Positions 1-9,900 are shown, numbered from the stretch's first letter. The stretch is 50,197 nucleotides of DNA from Enterobacter sp. Bisph1 (GCF_000814905.1 NZ_JXAG01000015.1:1-50197); one strand, 5' to 3'. Program-made: numbers and translations. The notes: a model not told the origin generated them from the sequence alone.

Positions 1-1005
1 GAGGTTAAAGGCCATCTGCCCGCCCGCCGCACCCAGCATCTCACCGCCCTTCGCATTTTGCAGCAGCATAATCTGCAGCGGTGCGGAGAGGGCGAACAGA
101 CCGGCGCAGCAGACAAAACCAAGGGTTAGCGCCCCCACTTTGCTCACACCCGCGACAAACATCACCAGCATGGCGAGCATAATCATCAGCTCCGTCACCA
201 CCGCAATGCGTAGCGGGCTGAATCTAACCGACACTTTGCCGCTGAACATATTGCCCAGCACCATACCCAGCCCCATGAGCATCATAATCAGCGTCATCGC
301 GGTCTCGGTAAAACCCGGGACGTTAACCATAAACGGCTTCACATAGCTGAACCAGGCGAAAACCCCTGCATTGCCAAACATGGTGGCGGCGAAAATCAGC
401 CACGGTTCCGGCTTTTTCAAAAAGTGAAACTGCGCACTCATGCGGCTTGTGCGAGTATCAAACAGCGACGGTACCCAGAAAATGACCGACACGATGACCA
501 GCGCAAAGAAAACGGCGATCATTAAAAAGGTGTAGCGCCAGCTAAAGGCGTGGCCAATCCACGTGCCGAGCGGAATGCCGATCAGGTTGGCAACGGTCAT
601 CCCGGCGATCATACCGGCCACCGCCATCGTCACTTTGCCCGGCGGGGCAATTTTCGACAGGATGATAGCCCCCACGCCGAAGATCGCGCCGTGGGGGAAA
701 CCGGAGATCAGCCGGGCGATAATCAACATCGTATAGGAGGTTGAGAAGGTAAACAGCGCATTGCCGACGAGGCACAGGGCCACCAGAAACAGCAGCGTGC
801 TTTTAAGGGAGAAACGGTTGGAAAACAGCGCCATGATCGGCGCGCCGATCACCACACCAAATGCGTAAGCGGAGATCATATGTCCCGCTGACGGAATAGA
901 AATGCCAACATTGTTGGCGAGTTCCGTTAACACGCCCATAAGGCCGAACTCCGCCATGCCCAGACCAAAGGTCGCAAGTGCCAACGAAAAAACGGTTTTT
1001 TTCAT
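1..1005 (-). CDS. araJ: AraJ-like MFS exporter (C-terminus cut by window edge)
   Basis: Inner-membrane major facilitator protein of the sugar-efflux (AraJ/YdhP) type. I translated the minus strand from the ATG at 1003-1005. The frame stays open to base 1, giving 335 residues with no stop inside the window. The N-terminus MKKTVFSLALATFGLGMAEF and the internal WLIFAATMFGNAGVFAWFSY and LQNAKGGEMLGAAGGQMAFN segments match E. coli AraJ as I remember it almost residue for residue. AraJ is about 394 aa, so roughly 60 residues are missing beyond the edge. In E. coli araJ is not beside fdn, so this copy is relocated or a close paralogue. The physiological substrate of AraJ is not known; export of a sugar or small metabolite is inferred from the family. 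Confidence 0.85.
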   Translation of the reverse strand, partial: MKKTVFSLALATFGLGMAEFGLMGVLTELANNVGISIPSAGHMISAYAFGVVIGAPIMALFSNRFSLKSTLLFLVALCLVGNALFTFSTSYTMLIIARLISGFPHGAIFGVGAIILSKIAPPGKVTMAVAGMIAGMTVANLIGIPLGTWIGHAFSWRYTFLMIAVFFALVIVSVIFWVPSLFDTRTSRMSAQFHFLKKPEPWLIFAATMFGNAGVFAWFSYVKPFMVNVPGFTETAMTLIMMLMGLGMVLGNMFSGKVSVRFSPLRIAVVTELMIMLAMLVMFVAGVSKVGALTLGFVCCAGLFALSAPLQIMLLQNAKGGEMLGAAGGQMAFNL

Positions 1006-1146
1006 ACCACTAACCACTTGTTAAAAGATTGCGACTGGCATTATTGACTATTCACCGCGGGCAGACCAGTTTAAATGGCCAAGCTGGCACATACGTCCAT
1101 CATTTCAGGCAGGTTTTTGCATATGCGGAACGTGTGACGGGAGGAA

Positions 1147-1172
1147 ACGCTCCGGCGAATTTACCGGAGCGT
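1147..1172 (-). terminator. Hairpin downstream of fdnI
   Basis: A perfect 9-bp inverted repeat (ACGCTCCGG / CCGGAGCGT) with an 8-nt loop starts 7 bp past the fdnI stop on the minus strand. It is followed only by a weak T-rich stretch, so it is a probable terminator or 3' end-protecting hairpin of the fdnGHI transcript. Confidence 0.65.
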
Positions 1173-1179
1173 GGTTGAC

Positions 1180-1836
1180 TCACTTAATGCCTTCGGTGCT
1201 CTCTTTTTTCGCTTCCAGACGCTCAACGTCGCGATACCAGCGCGGGTGGTGTTTCTGCGCCCAGCGGCGGCTCACCTTTCCTTCGATCATCCCTTTGATC
1301 GAGCCTTTGACCCAGAACGCCATATACATATGGATCAGGATCGCGTGCAGCAACACAATCGCCGAAGCCGCATGAATGAGCAGGCTGTAGCGGATCACTT
1401 CAATCGGGAAATAGGGAGCAAAATAGGGCCGCCAGATAATCACGCCGGTCACCAGCAGCACAAAAATCATGCTCATAATGGTCCAGAACATCATTTTCTG
1501 TCCGGCGTTATATTTGCCGACCTTCGCCACCTTGTGTTCATTGCCTTTCAGCACTTCGACAATGTTTTTCAGCCACGGCAGATCTTTGCGGTCCGGGATG
1601 TTGTGATGCACAAAGCGCACAAACATAAACATCAGCGCGAGGAAGATCACCACACCAAAGAACGGGTGCAGAATGCGCCCCATCTGCGGCGTACCGAAGG
1701 TCTCCGTTAGCCACTGCAGCGTCGGGAAGAAAAAGGAGATGCCCGACAGCGAGACCAGGAAAAAGCACACCACCACCGTCCAGTGACAAGCGCGGTCAAT
1801 AAAGGTGGTGCGCACAATCATTTTTGACTTACTCAT
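1180..1836 (-). CDS. fdnI: Formate dehydrogenase-N, cytochrome b556 gamma subunit
   Basis: 218 aa, the E. coli length. This is the membrane subunit of formate dehydrogenase-N. It carries two b haems and passes electrons from FdnH to menaquinone, forming one half of the formate-nitrate redox loop. Four hydrophobic helices are visible, with histidines in [23 protein letters not shown] and [20 protein letters not shown] that suit haem ligation. An upstream in-frame Met exists, but the ATG at 1834-1836 ([10 protein letters not shown]) matches the family start. The start overlaps the 3' end of fdnH by 8 bp, so translation is probably coupled. It is the last gene of fdnGHI and is followed by a hairpin. 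Confidence 0.96.
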   Translation of the reverse strand: MSKSKMIVRTTFIDRACHWTVVVCFFLVSLSGISFFFPTLQWLTETFGTPQMGRILHPFFGVVIFLALMFMFVRFVHHNIPDRKDLPWLKNIVEVLKGNEHKVAKVGKYNAGQKMMFWTIMSMIFVLLVTGVIIWRPYFAPYFPIEVIRYSLLIHAASAIVLLHAILIHMYMAFWVKGSIKGMIEGKVSRRWAQKHHPRWYRDVERLEAKKESTEGIK

Positions 1837-2710
1837 GATGTTCCTCGTCGTCGTCCACTTCTTTATTCGGCCCGATGCCAATGTAGTGGTAAATCAGCCC
1901 GGCGAAGGTGGCGAGGAAGCCCGCCGCCGACAGCGGTTTTAGCACCCCTTTCCACAGATTCACCGCCGTGTCGATCTGCGGATCTTTTGGCAAATTGTGG
2001 TACAGCCCCGGCTGGTCGGCATGATGTAGCACATACATCACATGGGTACCGCCCACGCCCGGCGGGTTATAAACCCCGGCGTTGGTGTAACCGCGTGCTT
2101 TCAGCTTCGCCACACGTTGTTCGCCCAGCTCCAGCATCTCGGCTTTGGTGCCGAAATGAATCGCCCCGGTCGGACAAGTTTTCACACATGCCGGTTCCTG
2201 ACCGACGCTGACGCGATCGACGCAGAGGGTGCATTTATAGACCCGGTTATCCTCTTTATTGAGGCGCGGGACGTTAAATGGACATCCGGCGATGCAGTAG
2301 CCGCAGCCGATGCAGTTCTCCTGCTGGAAATCGACGATGCCGTTGGCGTACTGAATAATCGCCCCCGCCGACGGGCACGCTTTCAGGCAGCCAGGATCTG
2401 CGCAATGCATACAGCCATCTTTGCGGATCAGCCACTCCAGCTTGCCGTTCTGATCCGTTTCGCTAAAACGCATCACCGTCCAGGATTTGGCGCTCAGATC
2501 GGCGGGATTGTCATACACCCCGACGCAGTGCCCCACTTCATCACGGATATCGTTCCACTCGGAACAGGCCACCTGGCAGGCTTTGCAGCCTACACAGGTG
2601 GAAACGTCGATAAGCTTCGCGACTTCCGCTTTGTAATCCCTTGCACGCGGCGGTTGCGTAACCGGATTGGTGGCGGAGCGTTTCAAAATGTCTTGCGTTT
2701 CCAAAGCCAT
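1829..2710 (-). CDS. fdnH: Formate dehydrogenase-N, iron-sulfur beta subunit
   Basis: 293 aa. Electron-transfer subunit that holds four [4Fe-4S] clusters and links the FdnG active site to FdnI haem b. Ferredoxin-type cysteine clusters are visible: [13 protein letters not shown] (about residue 37 on), [30 protein letters not shown] and [10 protein letters not shown]...CVKTCP. A single C-terminal membrane helix ([20 protein letters not shown]) anchors it on the periplasmic side, and the tail is acidic ([10 protein letters not shown]). It is nearly identical to E. coli FdnH through its length. It lies 12 bp downstream of fdnG and overlaps fdnI by 8 bp. Confidence 0.97.
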   Translation of the reverse strand: MALETQDILKRSATNPVTQPPRARDYKAEVAKLIDVSTCVGCKACQVACSEWNDIRDEVGHCVGVYDNPADLSAKSWTVMRFSETDQNGKLEWLIRKDGCMHCADPGCLKACPSAGAIIQYANGIVDFQQENCIGCGYCIAGCPFNVPRLNKEDNRVYKCTLCVDRVSVGQEPACVKTCPTGAIHFGTKAEMLELGEQRVAKLKARGYTNAGVYNPPGVGGTHVMYVLHHADQPGLYHNLPKDPQIDTAVNLWKGVLKPLSAAGFLATFAGLIYHYIGIGPNKEVDDDEEHHE

Positions 2711-2722
2711 AATTGCGCCCCC

Positions 2723-5700
2723 TTACGCCTTCTCAATGTTGACTAAAAACGCTTTGTACTCCGGCGTTTGCGAGTTCGCATCACCGACGTTCGGCGTGAG
2801 CGTATTGGCGATATAGCCTTTTTGCGCCACCCCTTCAAAGCCCCAGTGCAGCGGAATGCCGATGGTTTCCACCTGCTGACCGTGCACCTGCAACGTCTGC
2901 AAACGACGCGTCACCACCGCAACAGCGCGTATAAAGCCGCGTTTGCTGCTCACCGTTACGCGATCGCCGTTGTTGATGCCTTTTGCCGCCGCCAGGGTTT
3001 CGCTGATTTCGACAAACTGCTCCGGCTGCGCAATGGCATTGAGACGCGCATGTTTGGTCCAGGTATGGAAATGTTCCGTCAGGCGGTAAGTGGTGCCGAC
3101 ATACGGGAATTGATCCTTTTTACCCATCCGTTTGGCATCGTCCTCGAACAGACGCACCACCGGGCTTGACACTACGTTCGGGTGCAGCGGGTTAGTACCG
3201 AGCGGTGTTTCCATCGGCTCGTAGTGTTCCGGGAACGGTCCTTCCGCCAGCTTATCGAGAGCGAACAGACGTCCCAGCCCTTCCTGCTGCATGATGAACG
3301 GCCCGGTATTGCTGCCCGGCGGCGCGGTGTTAAAGTCCGGGATATCATTCCCGACCCACTTCGCACCGTTCCACTTGATCAGCATCCGTTTCGCATCCCA
3401 GGGTTTGCCTTGTACATCCGCAGAGGCGCGGTTGTAGAGCACGCGGCGGTTCATCGGCCACGCCCACGCCCAGCCGAGGGTGTTACCCAGCCCGGAAGGA
3501 TCGGCGTTGTCGCGGTTCGCCATCTGGTTGCCCTGCTCGGTCCAGCTGCCGCTGTAGATCCAGCACGATGATGCGGTGGTGCCGTCATCGCGCAGCAGCG
3601 CAAAGCTGTTCAGCAGTTGACCTTTTTTCACCAACAGCTGTCCGTTCGGGTCATAAAGATCCGCCAGCGCATAACCGTTGTTCTCTTTGGCAATCTCTTC
3701 CGAGTGTGGATTGTGCGGCTGGCTGTAGTTCCAGGACATTTTCAGCAGCGGCTCCGCGCCTTTACCGCCTTCGTGAGTGTACATTTCGCGCAGACGGTGG
3801 AGGATCCCTGAAAGGATTTCGCCATCGTTCAGCGCTTCGCCCGGCGCATCCTGGCCTTTCCAGTGCCACTGCAGCCAGCGCCCGGAGTTAGCAATCGAGC
3901 CGTCCTCTTCAGCAAAACAGGTCGATGGCAGACGGAACACTTCTGTAGCGATCTCCGCCGGAGAGACATCGTTCATCTCGCCGTGGTTCTGCCAGAAAGT
4001 GGAGGTTTCGGTGACCAGCGGATCGATAACCACCATGTACTTCAGCTTGCTGAGCGTACTGACGACTTTGTTCTTGTCCGGGAAAGAGGCCACCGGGTTA
4101 AAGCCCTGGCAGATATAGCCATTCACTTCGCCCTTCGACATCTTGTTGAAGTACTTGATCACATCCCAGGACTGATCCCACTTCGGCAACCAGTCAAAGC
4201 CCCAGTTATTCTCTTTCTGCGCCGCATCGCCGTAGAACGACTTCATCAGGCTGACAAAGAATTTTGGGTAATTGCTCCAGTAGTTGACCTGATCCGGCAG
4301 CAGTGCTTTCGGCGTATTGGCCGCCATGTACTGTTCCAGCGTGGTCTGTTTTTCCGACGGCAACGTCAGGTAACCCGGCAGACTGGTGGATAACAGCCCC
4401 AGATCCGTCAGCCCCTGAATATTTGAGTGACCGCGCAGGGCGTTCACCCCGCCACCGGCCATCCCCATATTGCCGAGCAGCAGTTGGATCATCGCCATGG
4501 TACGGATGTTCTGTGCACCCACGGTGTGCTGTGTCCAGCCCAGCGCGTACAGGAAGGTGGTGGTACGATCGACCGCGCTGGTAGAAGCTAATACTTTGCA
4601 CACTTTCAGGAAGTCGACTTTTGGCGTACCGCAGATATTCTCGACGGTTTCTGGCGTATAGCGATCAACGTGCTGTTTCAGCAGGTTCCACACGCAGCGC
4701 GGATCCGTCAGCGTATCGTCGCGTTTGGCATAGCCGTTTTCGTCAAACTGATAGTTCCACGAGGTTTTGTCGTACTGGCGTTTTTGCGCGTCATAGCCGC
4801 TGAACAAGCCGTCTTCAAAGGCAAAATCATCCCGCACCAGCAGCGCGGCGTTGGTGTAGTGTTTAACGTATTCAGCGTTGATCTGATTGTTTTCGATCAG
4901 GTAGCGCAGCACGCCGGAGAGGAAAGTAATATCCGTCCCGGAACGTATCGGCGCATAGATATCCGCAACCGAAGCCGTGCGCGTAAAGCGCGGATCGACG
5001 ACGATCAGCGTCGCATCATTGTTGTTTTTGGCTTCCATCGCCCAGCGGAAACCGACCGGGTGGGCTTCAGCGGCGTTGCCGCCCATCACCATCACCACGT
5101 TGGCGTTTTTGATATCAACCCAGTGGTTGGTCATCGCACCGCGACCAAATGTTGGAGCAAGACTTGCTACCGTTGGTCCGTGTCAGACGCGCGCCTGGTT
5201 ATCTACCGCCAGCATCCCGAGGGAGCGCACAAATTTTTGCGTCAGCATGCCGGTTTCATTACTGGCCGCCGAGGCACATAACATACCCGTTGAGAGCCAG
5301 CGATTCACTTTTACGCCTGCGGCGTTGGTCTCTTCAAAGTGGGCATCGCGATCCGCTTTCATCAGGCGGGCAATGCGCTCAAAAGCGTCGTCCCAACTAA
5401 TGCGCTGCCATTTGTCTGAACCCGCTGCACGATACTCCGGGTAGCGCAGACGGTTTTCACTGTGAACGTAATCGAGCAAACCGGCCCCTTTCGGGCACAG
5501 CGCGCCGCGGCTGACCGGATGATCCGGATCGCCTTCAATATGATAGATGGCCTCTTTTGCGTTTTTTGCACCATCGCCCAGGCTATACATTAATAACCCG
5601 CAACCCACGGAGCAGTATGTACAGGAATTTCGCGTCTCTCTGGCACGGAGTAATTTATAGTTTCGTGCCTGTGCCAGCGCCATTTTGGGAGTGAATCCCA

Positions 5701-5770
5701 GCATGGCCGCTGTGGTTCCTGCCATCCCGCCCGCGCAGATTTTAAAAAACTTTCTGCGGCTGACGTCCAT
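2723..5770 (-). CDS. fdnG: Formate dehydrogenase-N, selenocysteine-containing alpha subunit
   Basis: 1015 residues when the in-frame TGA at 5183-5185 is read as selenocysteine; this is the E. coli length with Sec at codon 196. It oxidises formate to CO2 in the periplasm with a molybdenum bis-MGD cofactor. The N-terminus has a twin-arginine signal (SRRKFFK, then a hydrophobic stretch ending ALAQA). A [4Fe-4S] motif CTYCSVGCGLL follows near residue 51. The context VDNQAR-Sec-HGPTVASL is that of FdnG. The ATG at 5768-5770 gives MDVSRR; an upstream Met adds four residues without family support. First gene of fdnGHI, and FNR/NarL-like sites lie upstream. A gene finder that does not read Sec would split it at 5183 into two ORFs. 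FdoG, the aerobic isoenzyme, is the alternative, but the yddG neighbour fits FdnG. Confidence 0.97.
5140..5185 (-). promoter_or_regulatory. UGA selenocysteine codon with bacterial SECIS hairpin
   Basis: The TGA at 5183-5185 (minus strand) is followed at once by a fold-back region in the coding sequence. The arms GGTAGCA and TTGCTCC enclose a short apical loop containing GUC about 15-30 nt past the UGA. This is where the SelB-binding SECIS element lies in fdnG/fdhF mRNAs. The host must also carry selA-D, which are not in this window. Confidence 0.8.
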
Positions 5771-5833
5771 TGCTTTCCTCAATTATTGTCTACGACTGCG
5801 GCGGGAAACTAATCATTTCAGCGCGGCAATTAA

Positions 5834-5847
5834 TTGCGGTAAATCAA
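5834..5847 (-). promoter_or_regulatory. FNR-like site of the fdnG promoter
   Basis: Minus strand TTGATTTACCGCAA compares with the FNR consensus TTGAT-N4-ATCAA; the first half is perfect and the second has two mismatches. A -10-like GATTAG lies at about 5808-5813. That puts the site near -41 from a start point around 5800 and leaves a roughly 30-nt leader before the fdnG ATG. E. coli fdnG is FNR-activated with the same geometry; the assignment here is by motif only. Confidence 0.6.
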
Positions 5848-5903
5848 TAACGCCGGGGGCGTGATACCTAATAGTTTCGCCCGGCAAATTTTTCTTACTC
5901 AAA

Positions 5904-5910
5904 ATAGGTA
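5904..5910 (-). promoter_or_regulatory. NarL/NarP heptamer-like site
   Basis: Minus strand TACCTAT fits the NarL heptamer TACYNMT and lies about 105-110 bp upstream of the inferred fdnG start point, where E. coli fdnG has its NarL sites. A heptamer alone is a weak signal, so support comes mainly from position. Confidence 0.4.
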
Positions 5911-5990
5911 GCTACCGAGTGATGAATTTCACGTAAGCCGTTTTGCCGTGTTATAAGTTTTGCTTTGTTTTTTAGGGAAAATACGCGGTG

Positions 5991-6881
5991 ATGAATAAAA
6001 AACGCGCAACGCTAATCGGTTTACTGGCGGTATTACTCTGGAGCACGATGGTTGGTTTTATTCGCGCCGTCAGTGAAGGGCTCGGCCCCGTCGGCGGCGC
6101 GGCGATGATTTATACCCTGAGCGGTCTGCTGTTGATTATCACCGTTGGCTTTCCGGACTGGCGTAAATTCTCACCCGGTTATCTTATTGCTGGCAGCGTG
6201 CTGTTTGTCAGCTATGAGCTGTGCCTGGCGCTCTCGCTGGGCTTTGCTGCCAGCCGTCAACAGGCGATTGAAGTCGGCATGGTCAATTATTTATGGCCGA
6301 GTCTGACGATTATGTGCGCAATATTATTTACCGGGCAAAAAGCGAACGGCTGGATTATTCCCGGTTTATTACTGGCGATATTGGGCGTTAGTTGGGTACT
6401 CGGCGGCGACAGCGGACTGAATATCGACAGTATCAAGCAAAATATTATCAGCAGTCCGTTAAGTTATGGGCTGGCCTTTGTCGGGGCCTTTATTTGGGCC
6501 ATTTACTGTACGGTGACGACGAAATATGCCAACGGCGCAAACGGTATTACGCTGTTTGTCTTGCTGACGGCGGCGACGCTGTGGGTCAAATTTGCCCTGA
6601 CGTCGCAGCCGGATATGGTCTTTACGCTGCCGGTGGTAGTAAAACTATTGATGACCGCGACGGCGCTCGGTTTGGGATACGCGGCGTGGAATATCGGTAT
6701 CCTGCACGGCAACGTCACGCTGCTGGCAGCGGCCTCGTATTTCACGCCGGTGCTCTCTTCCGCGCTGGCGGCGGTGGTATTAAGCGCCCCGCTCTCGTTT
6801 TCCTTCTGGCAAGGGGCGCTTATGGTGTGCGCGGGATCGCTGCTCTGCTGGTGGTCAACGCGCACACCTCGCAAAGCTTAG
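5991..6881 (+). CDS. yddG: YddG, aromatic amino acid exporter (DMT family)
   Basis: 296 aa inner-membrane protein of the drug/metabolite transporter superfamily with about ten hydrophobic helices. E. coli YddG exports aromatic amino acids and analogues, and in Salmonella the homologue has been linked to paraquat export. Conserved blocks include LLWSTMVGFIRAVSEGLGPVG, IEVGMVNYLWPSLT, GAFIWAIYCTVTTKYA and AAWNIGILHGNVTLLA. The GTG at 5988 just before the ATG is possible, but the ATG at 5991 aligns exactly with the E. coli start; AGGGA at 5974-5978 can serve as ribosome binding site. It is divergent from fdnG, as in E. coli. Its stop codon overlaps the end of the convergent smvA gene by 4 bp. 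Confidence 0.93.
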   Translation: MNKKRATLIGLLAVLLWSTMVGFIRAVSEGLGPVGGAAMIYTLSGLLLIITVGFPDWRKFSPGYLIAGSVLFVSYELCLALSLGFAASRQQAIEVGMVNYLWPSLTIMCAILFTGQKANGWIIPGLLLAILGVSWVLGGDSGLNIDSIKQNIISSPLSYGLAFVGAFIWAIYCTVTTKYANGANGITLFVLLTAATLWVKFALTSQPDMVFTLPVVVKLLMTATALGLGYAAWNIGILHGNVTLLAAASYFTPVLSSALAAVVLSAPLSFSFWQGALMVCAGSLLCWWSTRTPRKA

Positions 6882-8365
6882 GTGTTTTCCACCCGCGCGA
6901 GGCTAAACCAGATGCCTATCGCCAGCAGCATCAGCAGCGTTCCGGCGGTGCCGAGGGCAACGCTGTGGGAGTGAATAAAGGCGCTTTTCGCCGCACCGAT
7001 CAGCGCCTGAGCTATATCGGGCTGTACCTCATGCGCCAGGCGGAACGCTTCGCCAATCGATGAAGAGGCTTGCGCCGCCGCATCATCGCTCAACCCCTGG
7101 GGCAGCACAATGGAGGCCGAGAAGGTGCGGGTTAAGATCAACCCAAACAGCGCAATACCTAATCCGGCACCCAGCTCGTACGACATCGCCTCTATTGCCC
7201 CTGCGGCAGCGGCTTTCTCTTTTGGCGCGGCGGCCATAATCGCCGCCGTCGAGGCCAGCAGCGCGCTTGCCGCACTAAAGCCCAGCAGCGCCATCAGAAT
7301 GCCCGCCTGCACGCCCTGGGTGGCGAAATTGGTGGCGGAAAGCCCGAGAAAACTGACCGCGCTCAATGCCATGCCCCCTGCGGCGACCAGCCGTAAACCG
7401 AGTTTCGACACCAGCCAGCCTGCAATGGGGCCGCTAAAGCCGCTTGCCAGCATCAACGGCAGCATAAACACCCCGGCGGCGAAGGGGGTAAACCCGTGTA
7501 CAAACTGCAGCTCCTGGGCCATTAACAGTTCAAAACCGACCAGCGTGACCATCGCCATTATCGCCATCATCACACCGCTTAGGATCACGCGATGGGTAAA
7601 TAAGCGCATATCGATCATCGGCGTTGCCGCTGCCAGCTGCACACGCACAAACCCTGTCAGCAATGTCGCACCCGCTAACAGCGCAGTAGTCACCATCCAC
7701 ACGGGCAGCGTTCCCTTCAGGGCGGTTTTTGCGCTCCACACCAGCAGCAGAATGGCGGCAATCACGCACAAAGCCTGATTGAGATACAACGGCTGATCGG
7801 CCCGCCCTTGCTGGCGCGGCACCAGCCGTGCGGTTAACGCCATCACGGCAAGGACAATCGGCACGTTAATTAAAAACACCGAGCCCCAATAAAAATGCTC
7901 CAGCAACATCCCGCCAATCAGCGGGCCGAATGCCGCGCCGCCGGAACCCACCGCAGCCCAGACGCCGATCGCCATGTTGCGCTGCTGCGCATGGGCAAAG
8001 GTGTTGCGGATCCCGGCGAGGGTCGCCGGAACGATCATCGCCGCGCCCACCGCCAGCAATGCGCGACAGGCGATAAGCCAGCCGGCGCTGGAAGCGAATG
8101 CGGCGAGAAAGGAGGCCGCGCCAAACAGGCCGCTGCCGATTAACAGCAGCCGTTTAAAACCAATTTTGTCGCCCAGCGCGCCCATCGGCAGCACCATTCC
8201 CGCCATTACCAGCGAGTAAATATCAATTATCCATAACAGCTCATTGCCGCTGGCATTTAACACCGCGCTTAGTGTGGGCGCGGCGACATGCAGCACCGTC
8301 GCATCAATAGCGACTGGAATATAGACCAACACAATAATGACCAGCGTTAACCACTGACGAAACAT
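6878..8365 (-). CDS. smvA: SmvA, MFS efflux pump for quaternary/cationic compounds
   Basis: 495 aa, 14-helix DHA2-type proton antiporter in the inner membrane. Salmonella and Klebsiella SmvA export methyl viologen, acriflavine and cationic biocides such as chlorhexidine and octenidine. The sequence follows Salmonella SmvA closely (MFRQWLTLVIIVLVYIPVAI, then LWIIDIYSLVMAGMVLPMGA, and GVWAAVGSGGAAFGPLIGG, which resembles motif C). The ATG at 8363-8365 is preceded by GGAGAG at good spacing; a Met five codons upstream lacks one. It is divergent from smvR with two operator-like palindromes between them. It is convergent with yddG, with a 4-bp overlap. Confidence 0.93.
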   Translation of the reverse strand: MFRQWLTLVIIVLVYIPVAIDATVLHVAAPTLSAVLNASGNELLWIIDIYSLVMAGMVLPMGALGDKIGFKRLLLIGSGLFGAASFLAAFASSAGWLIACRALLAVGAAMIVPATLAGIRNTFAHAQQRNMAIGVWAAVGSGGAAFGPLIGGMLLEHFYWGSVFLINVPIVLAVMALTARLVPRQQGRADQPLYLNQALCVIAAILLLVWSAKTALKGTLPVWMVTTALLAGATLLTGFVRVQLAAATPMIDMRLFTHRVILSGVMMAIMAMVTLVGFELLMAQELQFVHGFTPFAAGVFMLPLMLASGFSGPIAGWLVSKLGLRLVAAGGMALSAVSFLGLSATNFATQGVQAGILMALLGFSAASALLASTAAIMAAAPKEKAAAAGAIEAMSYELGAGLGIALFGLILTRTFSASIVLPQGLSDDAAAQASSSIGEAFRLAHEVQPDIAQALIGAAKSAFIHSHSVALGTAGTLLMLLAIGIWFSLARVENT

Positions 8366-8388
8366 ACTTCTCTCCAACATTTTTCATT

Positions 8389-8406
8389 CCTGGACAGACG
8401 TCCAGG
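8389..8406. promoter_or_regulatory. SmvR operator-like palindrome 1
   Basis: Perfect 7-4-7 inverted repeat CCTGGAC-AGAC-GTCCAGG, 24 bp upstream of the smvA start. The size and symmetry suit a TetR-family dimer. A second copy of its TGNAC-N4-GTCCA core lies 33 bp away at 8426-8439. Confidence 0.75.
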
Positions 8407-8425
8407 TAGCGATCCTACGGAAAGT

Positions 8426-8439
8426 TGAACGTATGTCCA
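8426..8439. promoter_or_regulatory. SmvR operator-like palindrome 2
   Basis: TGAAC-GTAT-GTCCA repeats the TGGAC-N4-GTCCA core of the first palindrome with one arm mismatch. It lies closer to smvR (start 8486), which suggests that SmvR also controls its own gene. Confidence 0.6.
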
Positions 8440-8485
8440 GACTTTTGTTACACTTCGCATCTTTCCCCTGTTGCCCTGAGGTGAT

Positions 8486-9061
8486 ATGCGTTATCTGAAT
8501 AAAGAGGATCGCCGTGAAGTGATCCTCACCGCCGCGATGCGCGTGGCGCTGGCGGAAGGCCTCTCTGCCATGACCGTTCGCCGCGTCGCCAGCGAGGCCG
8601 CTGTTGCTACCGGGCAGGTTCATCACCACTTTTTGTCGTCGAACGATCTCAAAGCCCAGGCGTTTATCCGCTTGATTGCCGAACTGCTTGAGGTGCAAGT
8701 GGTGCCCGACAGCGCGCCGTGGCGCGATCGGCTGCATTCAATGTTGGGCAGCGATGAAGGCGGGCTTGAACCCTATATCCATTTATGGCGCGAAGCGTTA
8801 CTGCTGGCGAGTAAAGAGCCAGAGATCCGAAGCGCTTACCTGCTAACCATGGAGATGTGGCACAGCAAAGTGGTGCAGATGATTGAGCAAGGCCGCGCCG
8901 CCGGGGAATTTAGCAAGGGTGATACGGCGCAAAATATCGCCTGGCGGCTGATTGCGCTGGTGTGCGGCCTCGACGGGATTTGTGTTCTCGGCATGCCAGA
9001 TGTCGATGATGCGGCGTTCAATCGCCATCTGGCGTTTATGATAGAAAAAGAGCTCGGTTAA
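8486..9061 (+). CDS. smvR: TetR-family repressor of smvA
   Basis: 191 aa. The N-terminal TetR helix-turn-helix spans about residues 10-55 (EVILTAAMRVALAEGLSAMT...VRRVASEAAVATGQVHHHF) and is followed by an all-helical ligand domain. The divergent position beside smvA and the shared palindromes identify it as the SmvR-type local repressor; in Klebsiella, loss of SmvR raises SmvA output and biocide tolerance. The ATG at 8486 has GAGGTGAT just upstream. The coding region looks intact. The gene ends 4 bp inside the convergent nhoA end. Confidence 0.88.
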   Translation: MRYLNKEDRREVILTAAMRVALAEGLSAMTVRRVASEAAVATGQVHHHFLSSNDLKAQAFIRLIAELLEVQVVPDSAPWRDRLHSMLGSDEGGLEPYIHLWREALLLASKEPEIRSAYLLTMEMWHSKVVQMIEQGRAAGEFSKGDTAQNIAWRLIALVCGLDGICVLGMPDVDDAAFNRHLAFMIEKELG

Positions 9062-9900
9062 GCTTTCTCGTCATGCTGTGCAAAACCGGCCATCACCGCT
9101 TCCAGCTGTTGCAGGCTAAAGCCGTGCCGGGCATCGCTCACACCAAGCCCGAAACGGGTTTGCAGTGCTTCATAGAGGGCGGCAACATCGGCAAAGGTCT
9201 GCGATTCCTGCACCTGTCCATGCTGCCACTGGGTGAAATGGAAGTTGGTTAAGGTCTGCTTTACGCCATCCGGCAGATGACGACTCATTAGCAAATGGTG
9301 GCGAAAATGGGAGGTGGGCCAGTGCGCCGTATGAAAGTTGCCCATCACAAAATCCGCCTGATACTGCTGTCCCATCTCAAACTGATACATTGACTGCCAG
9401 CGCTCATGGTGGCGGAACTGCAGTATCCAGTCATCGCCGTTGCGCTGCAAACGGTAAAGCCCGTGTGGCGTGGCCTGCTCAATCCCTTCCTGCAGGCGGA
9501 TCGGTGCGGTCAGCGACTGCCCGCCAAAGCCAACGTCGGCAATCCACGGCTCGCCCGCCAGCTGTATCAGCAGAATACGATGGGTGCGCGGTGGCATATC
9601 TGGCGGATCGGCAATGATCACCCGTCCCAGCAGGCTGCGCACCGTGAACCCCACCTCTTTCAATACCCGTTCAAATAATCCGTTCTGCTCGAAGCAGTAG
9701 CCGCCGCGTCGGGCGACCACCAGTTTCTGAAAGATCCCTTCATCGCTCAGATCGATTTCATGGGGCAGGATCACGTCGATATTTTCAAAGGGGATCGCGC
9801 CGTTGTGATGTAAATGCAGCCCGCGCAGGGTTTCCAGTGAGACATCGGGGGTTTGCGTCCAGCCGATGCGCTGCAGATAGGCAGTCAAAAAAGGGGTCAT
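9058..9900 (-). CDS. nhoA: Arylamine N-acetyltransferase / N-hydroxyarylamine O-acetyltransferase
   Basis: 280 aa, matching E. coli NhoA (281 aa). This cytoplasmic enzyme transfers acetyl from acetyl-CoA to aromatic amines and N-hydroxyarylamines. The Cys-His-Asp triad is visible: Cys in ARRGGYCFEQN (about residue 69), His in PPRTHRILL (about 107) and Asp in WIADVGFGGQ (about 122). The start MTPFLTAYLQRIGW aligns with the E. coli start. It is convergent with smvR. In E. coli the yddH side of nhoA is adjacent; here about 9.5 kb of accessory genes separates the two. Confidence 0.94.
   Translation of the reverse strand: MTPFLTAYLQRIGWTQTPDVSLETLRGLHLHHNGAIPFENIDVILPHEIDLSDEGIFQKLVVARRGGYCFEQNGLFERVLKEVGFTVRSLLGRVIIADPPDMPPRTHRILLIQLAGEPWIADVGFGGQSLTAPIRLQEGIEQATPHGLYRLQRNGDDWILQFRHHERWQSMYQFEMGQQYQADFVMGNFHTAHWPTSHFRHHLLMSRHLPDGVKQTLTNFHFTQWQHGQVQESQTFADVAALYEALQTRFGLGVSDARHGFSLQQLEAVMAGFAQHDEKA

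Noticed and set aside
2042..2746. 234-aa ORF antisense to fdnH
   Set aside because: It is a shadow of the conserved fdnH frame.
5183..5185. In-frame TGA that divides fdnG into two ORFs
   Set aside because: It is not a frameshift or pseudogene. The codon position (196), context and following hairpin match the selenocysteine codon of FdnG.
6392..7063. 223-aa plus-strand ORF across yddG and the smvA end
   Set aside because: It overlaps two well-supported genes in another frame and has an Arg/Gln-rich shadow composition.
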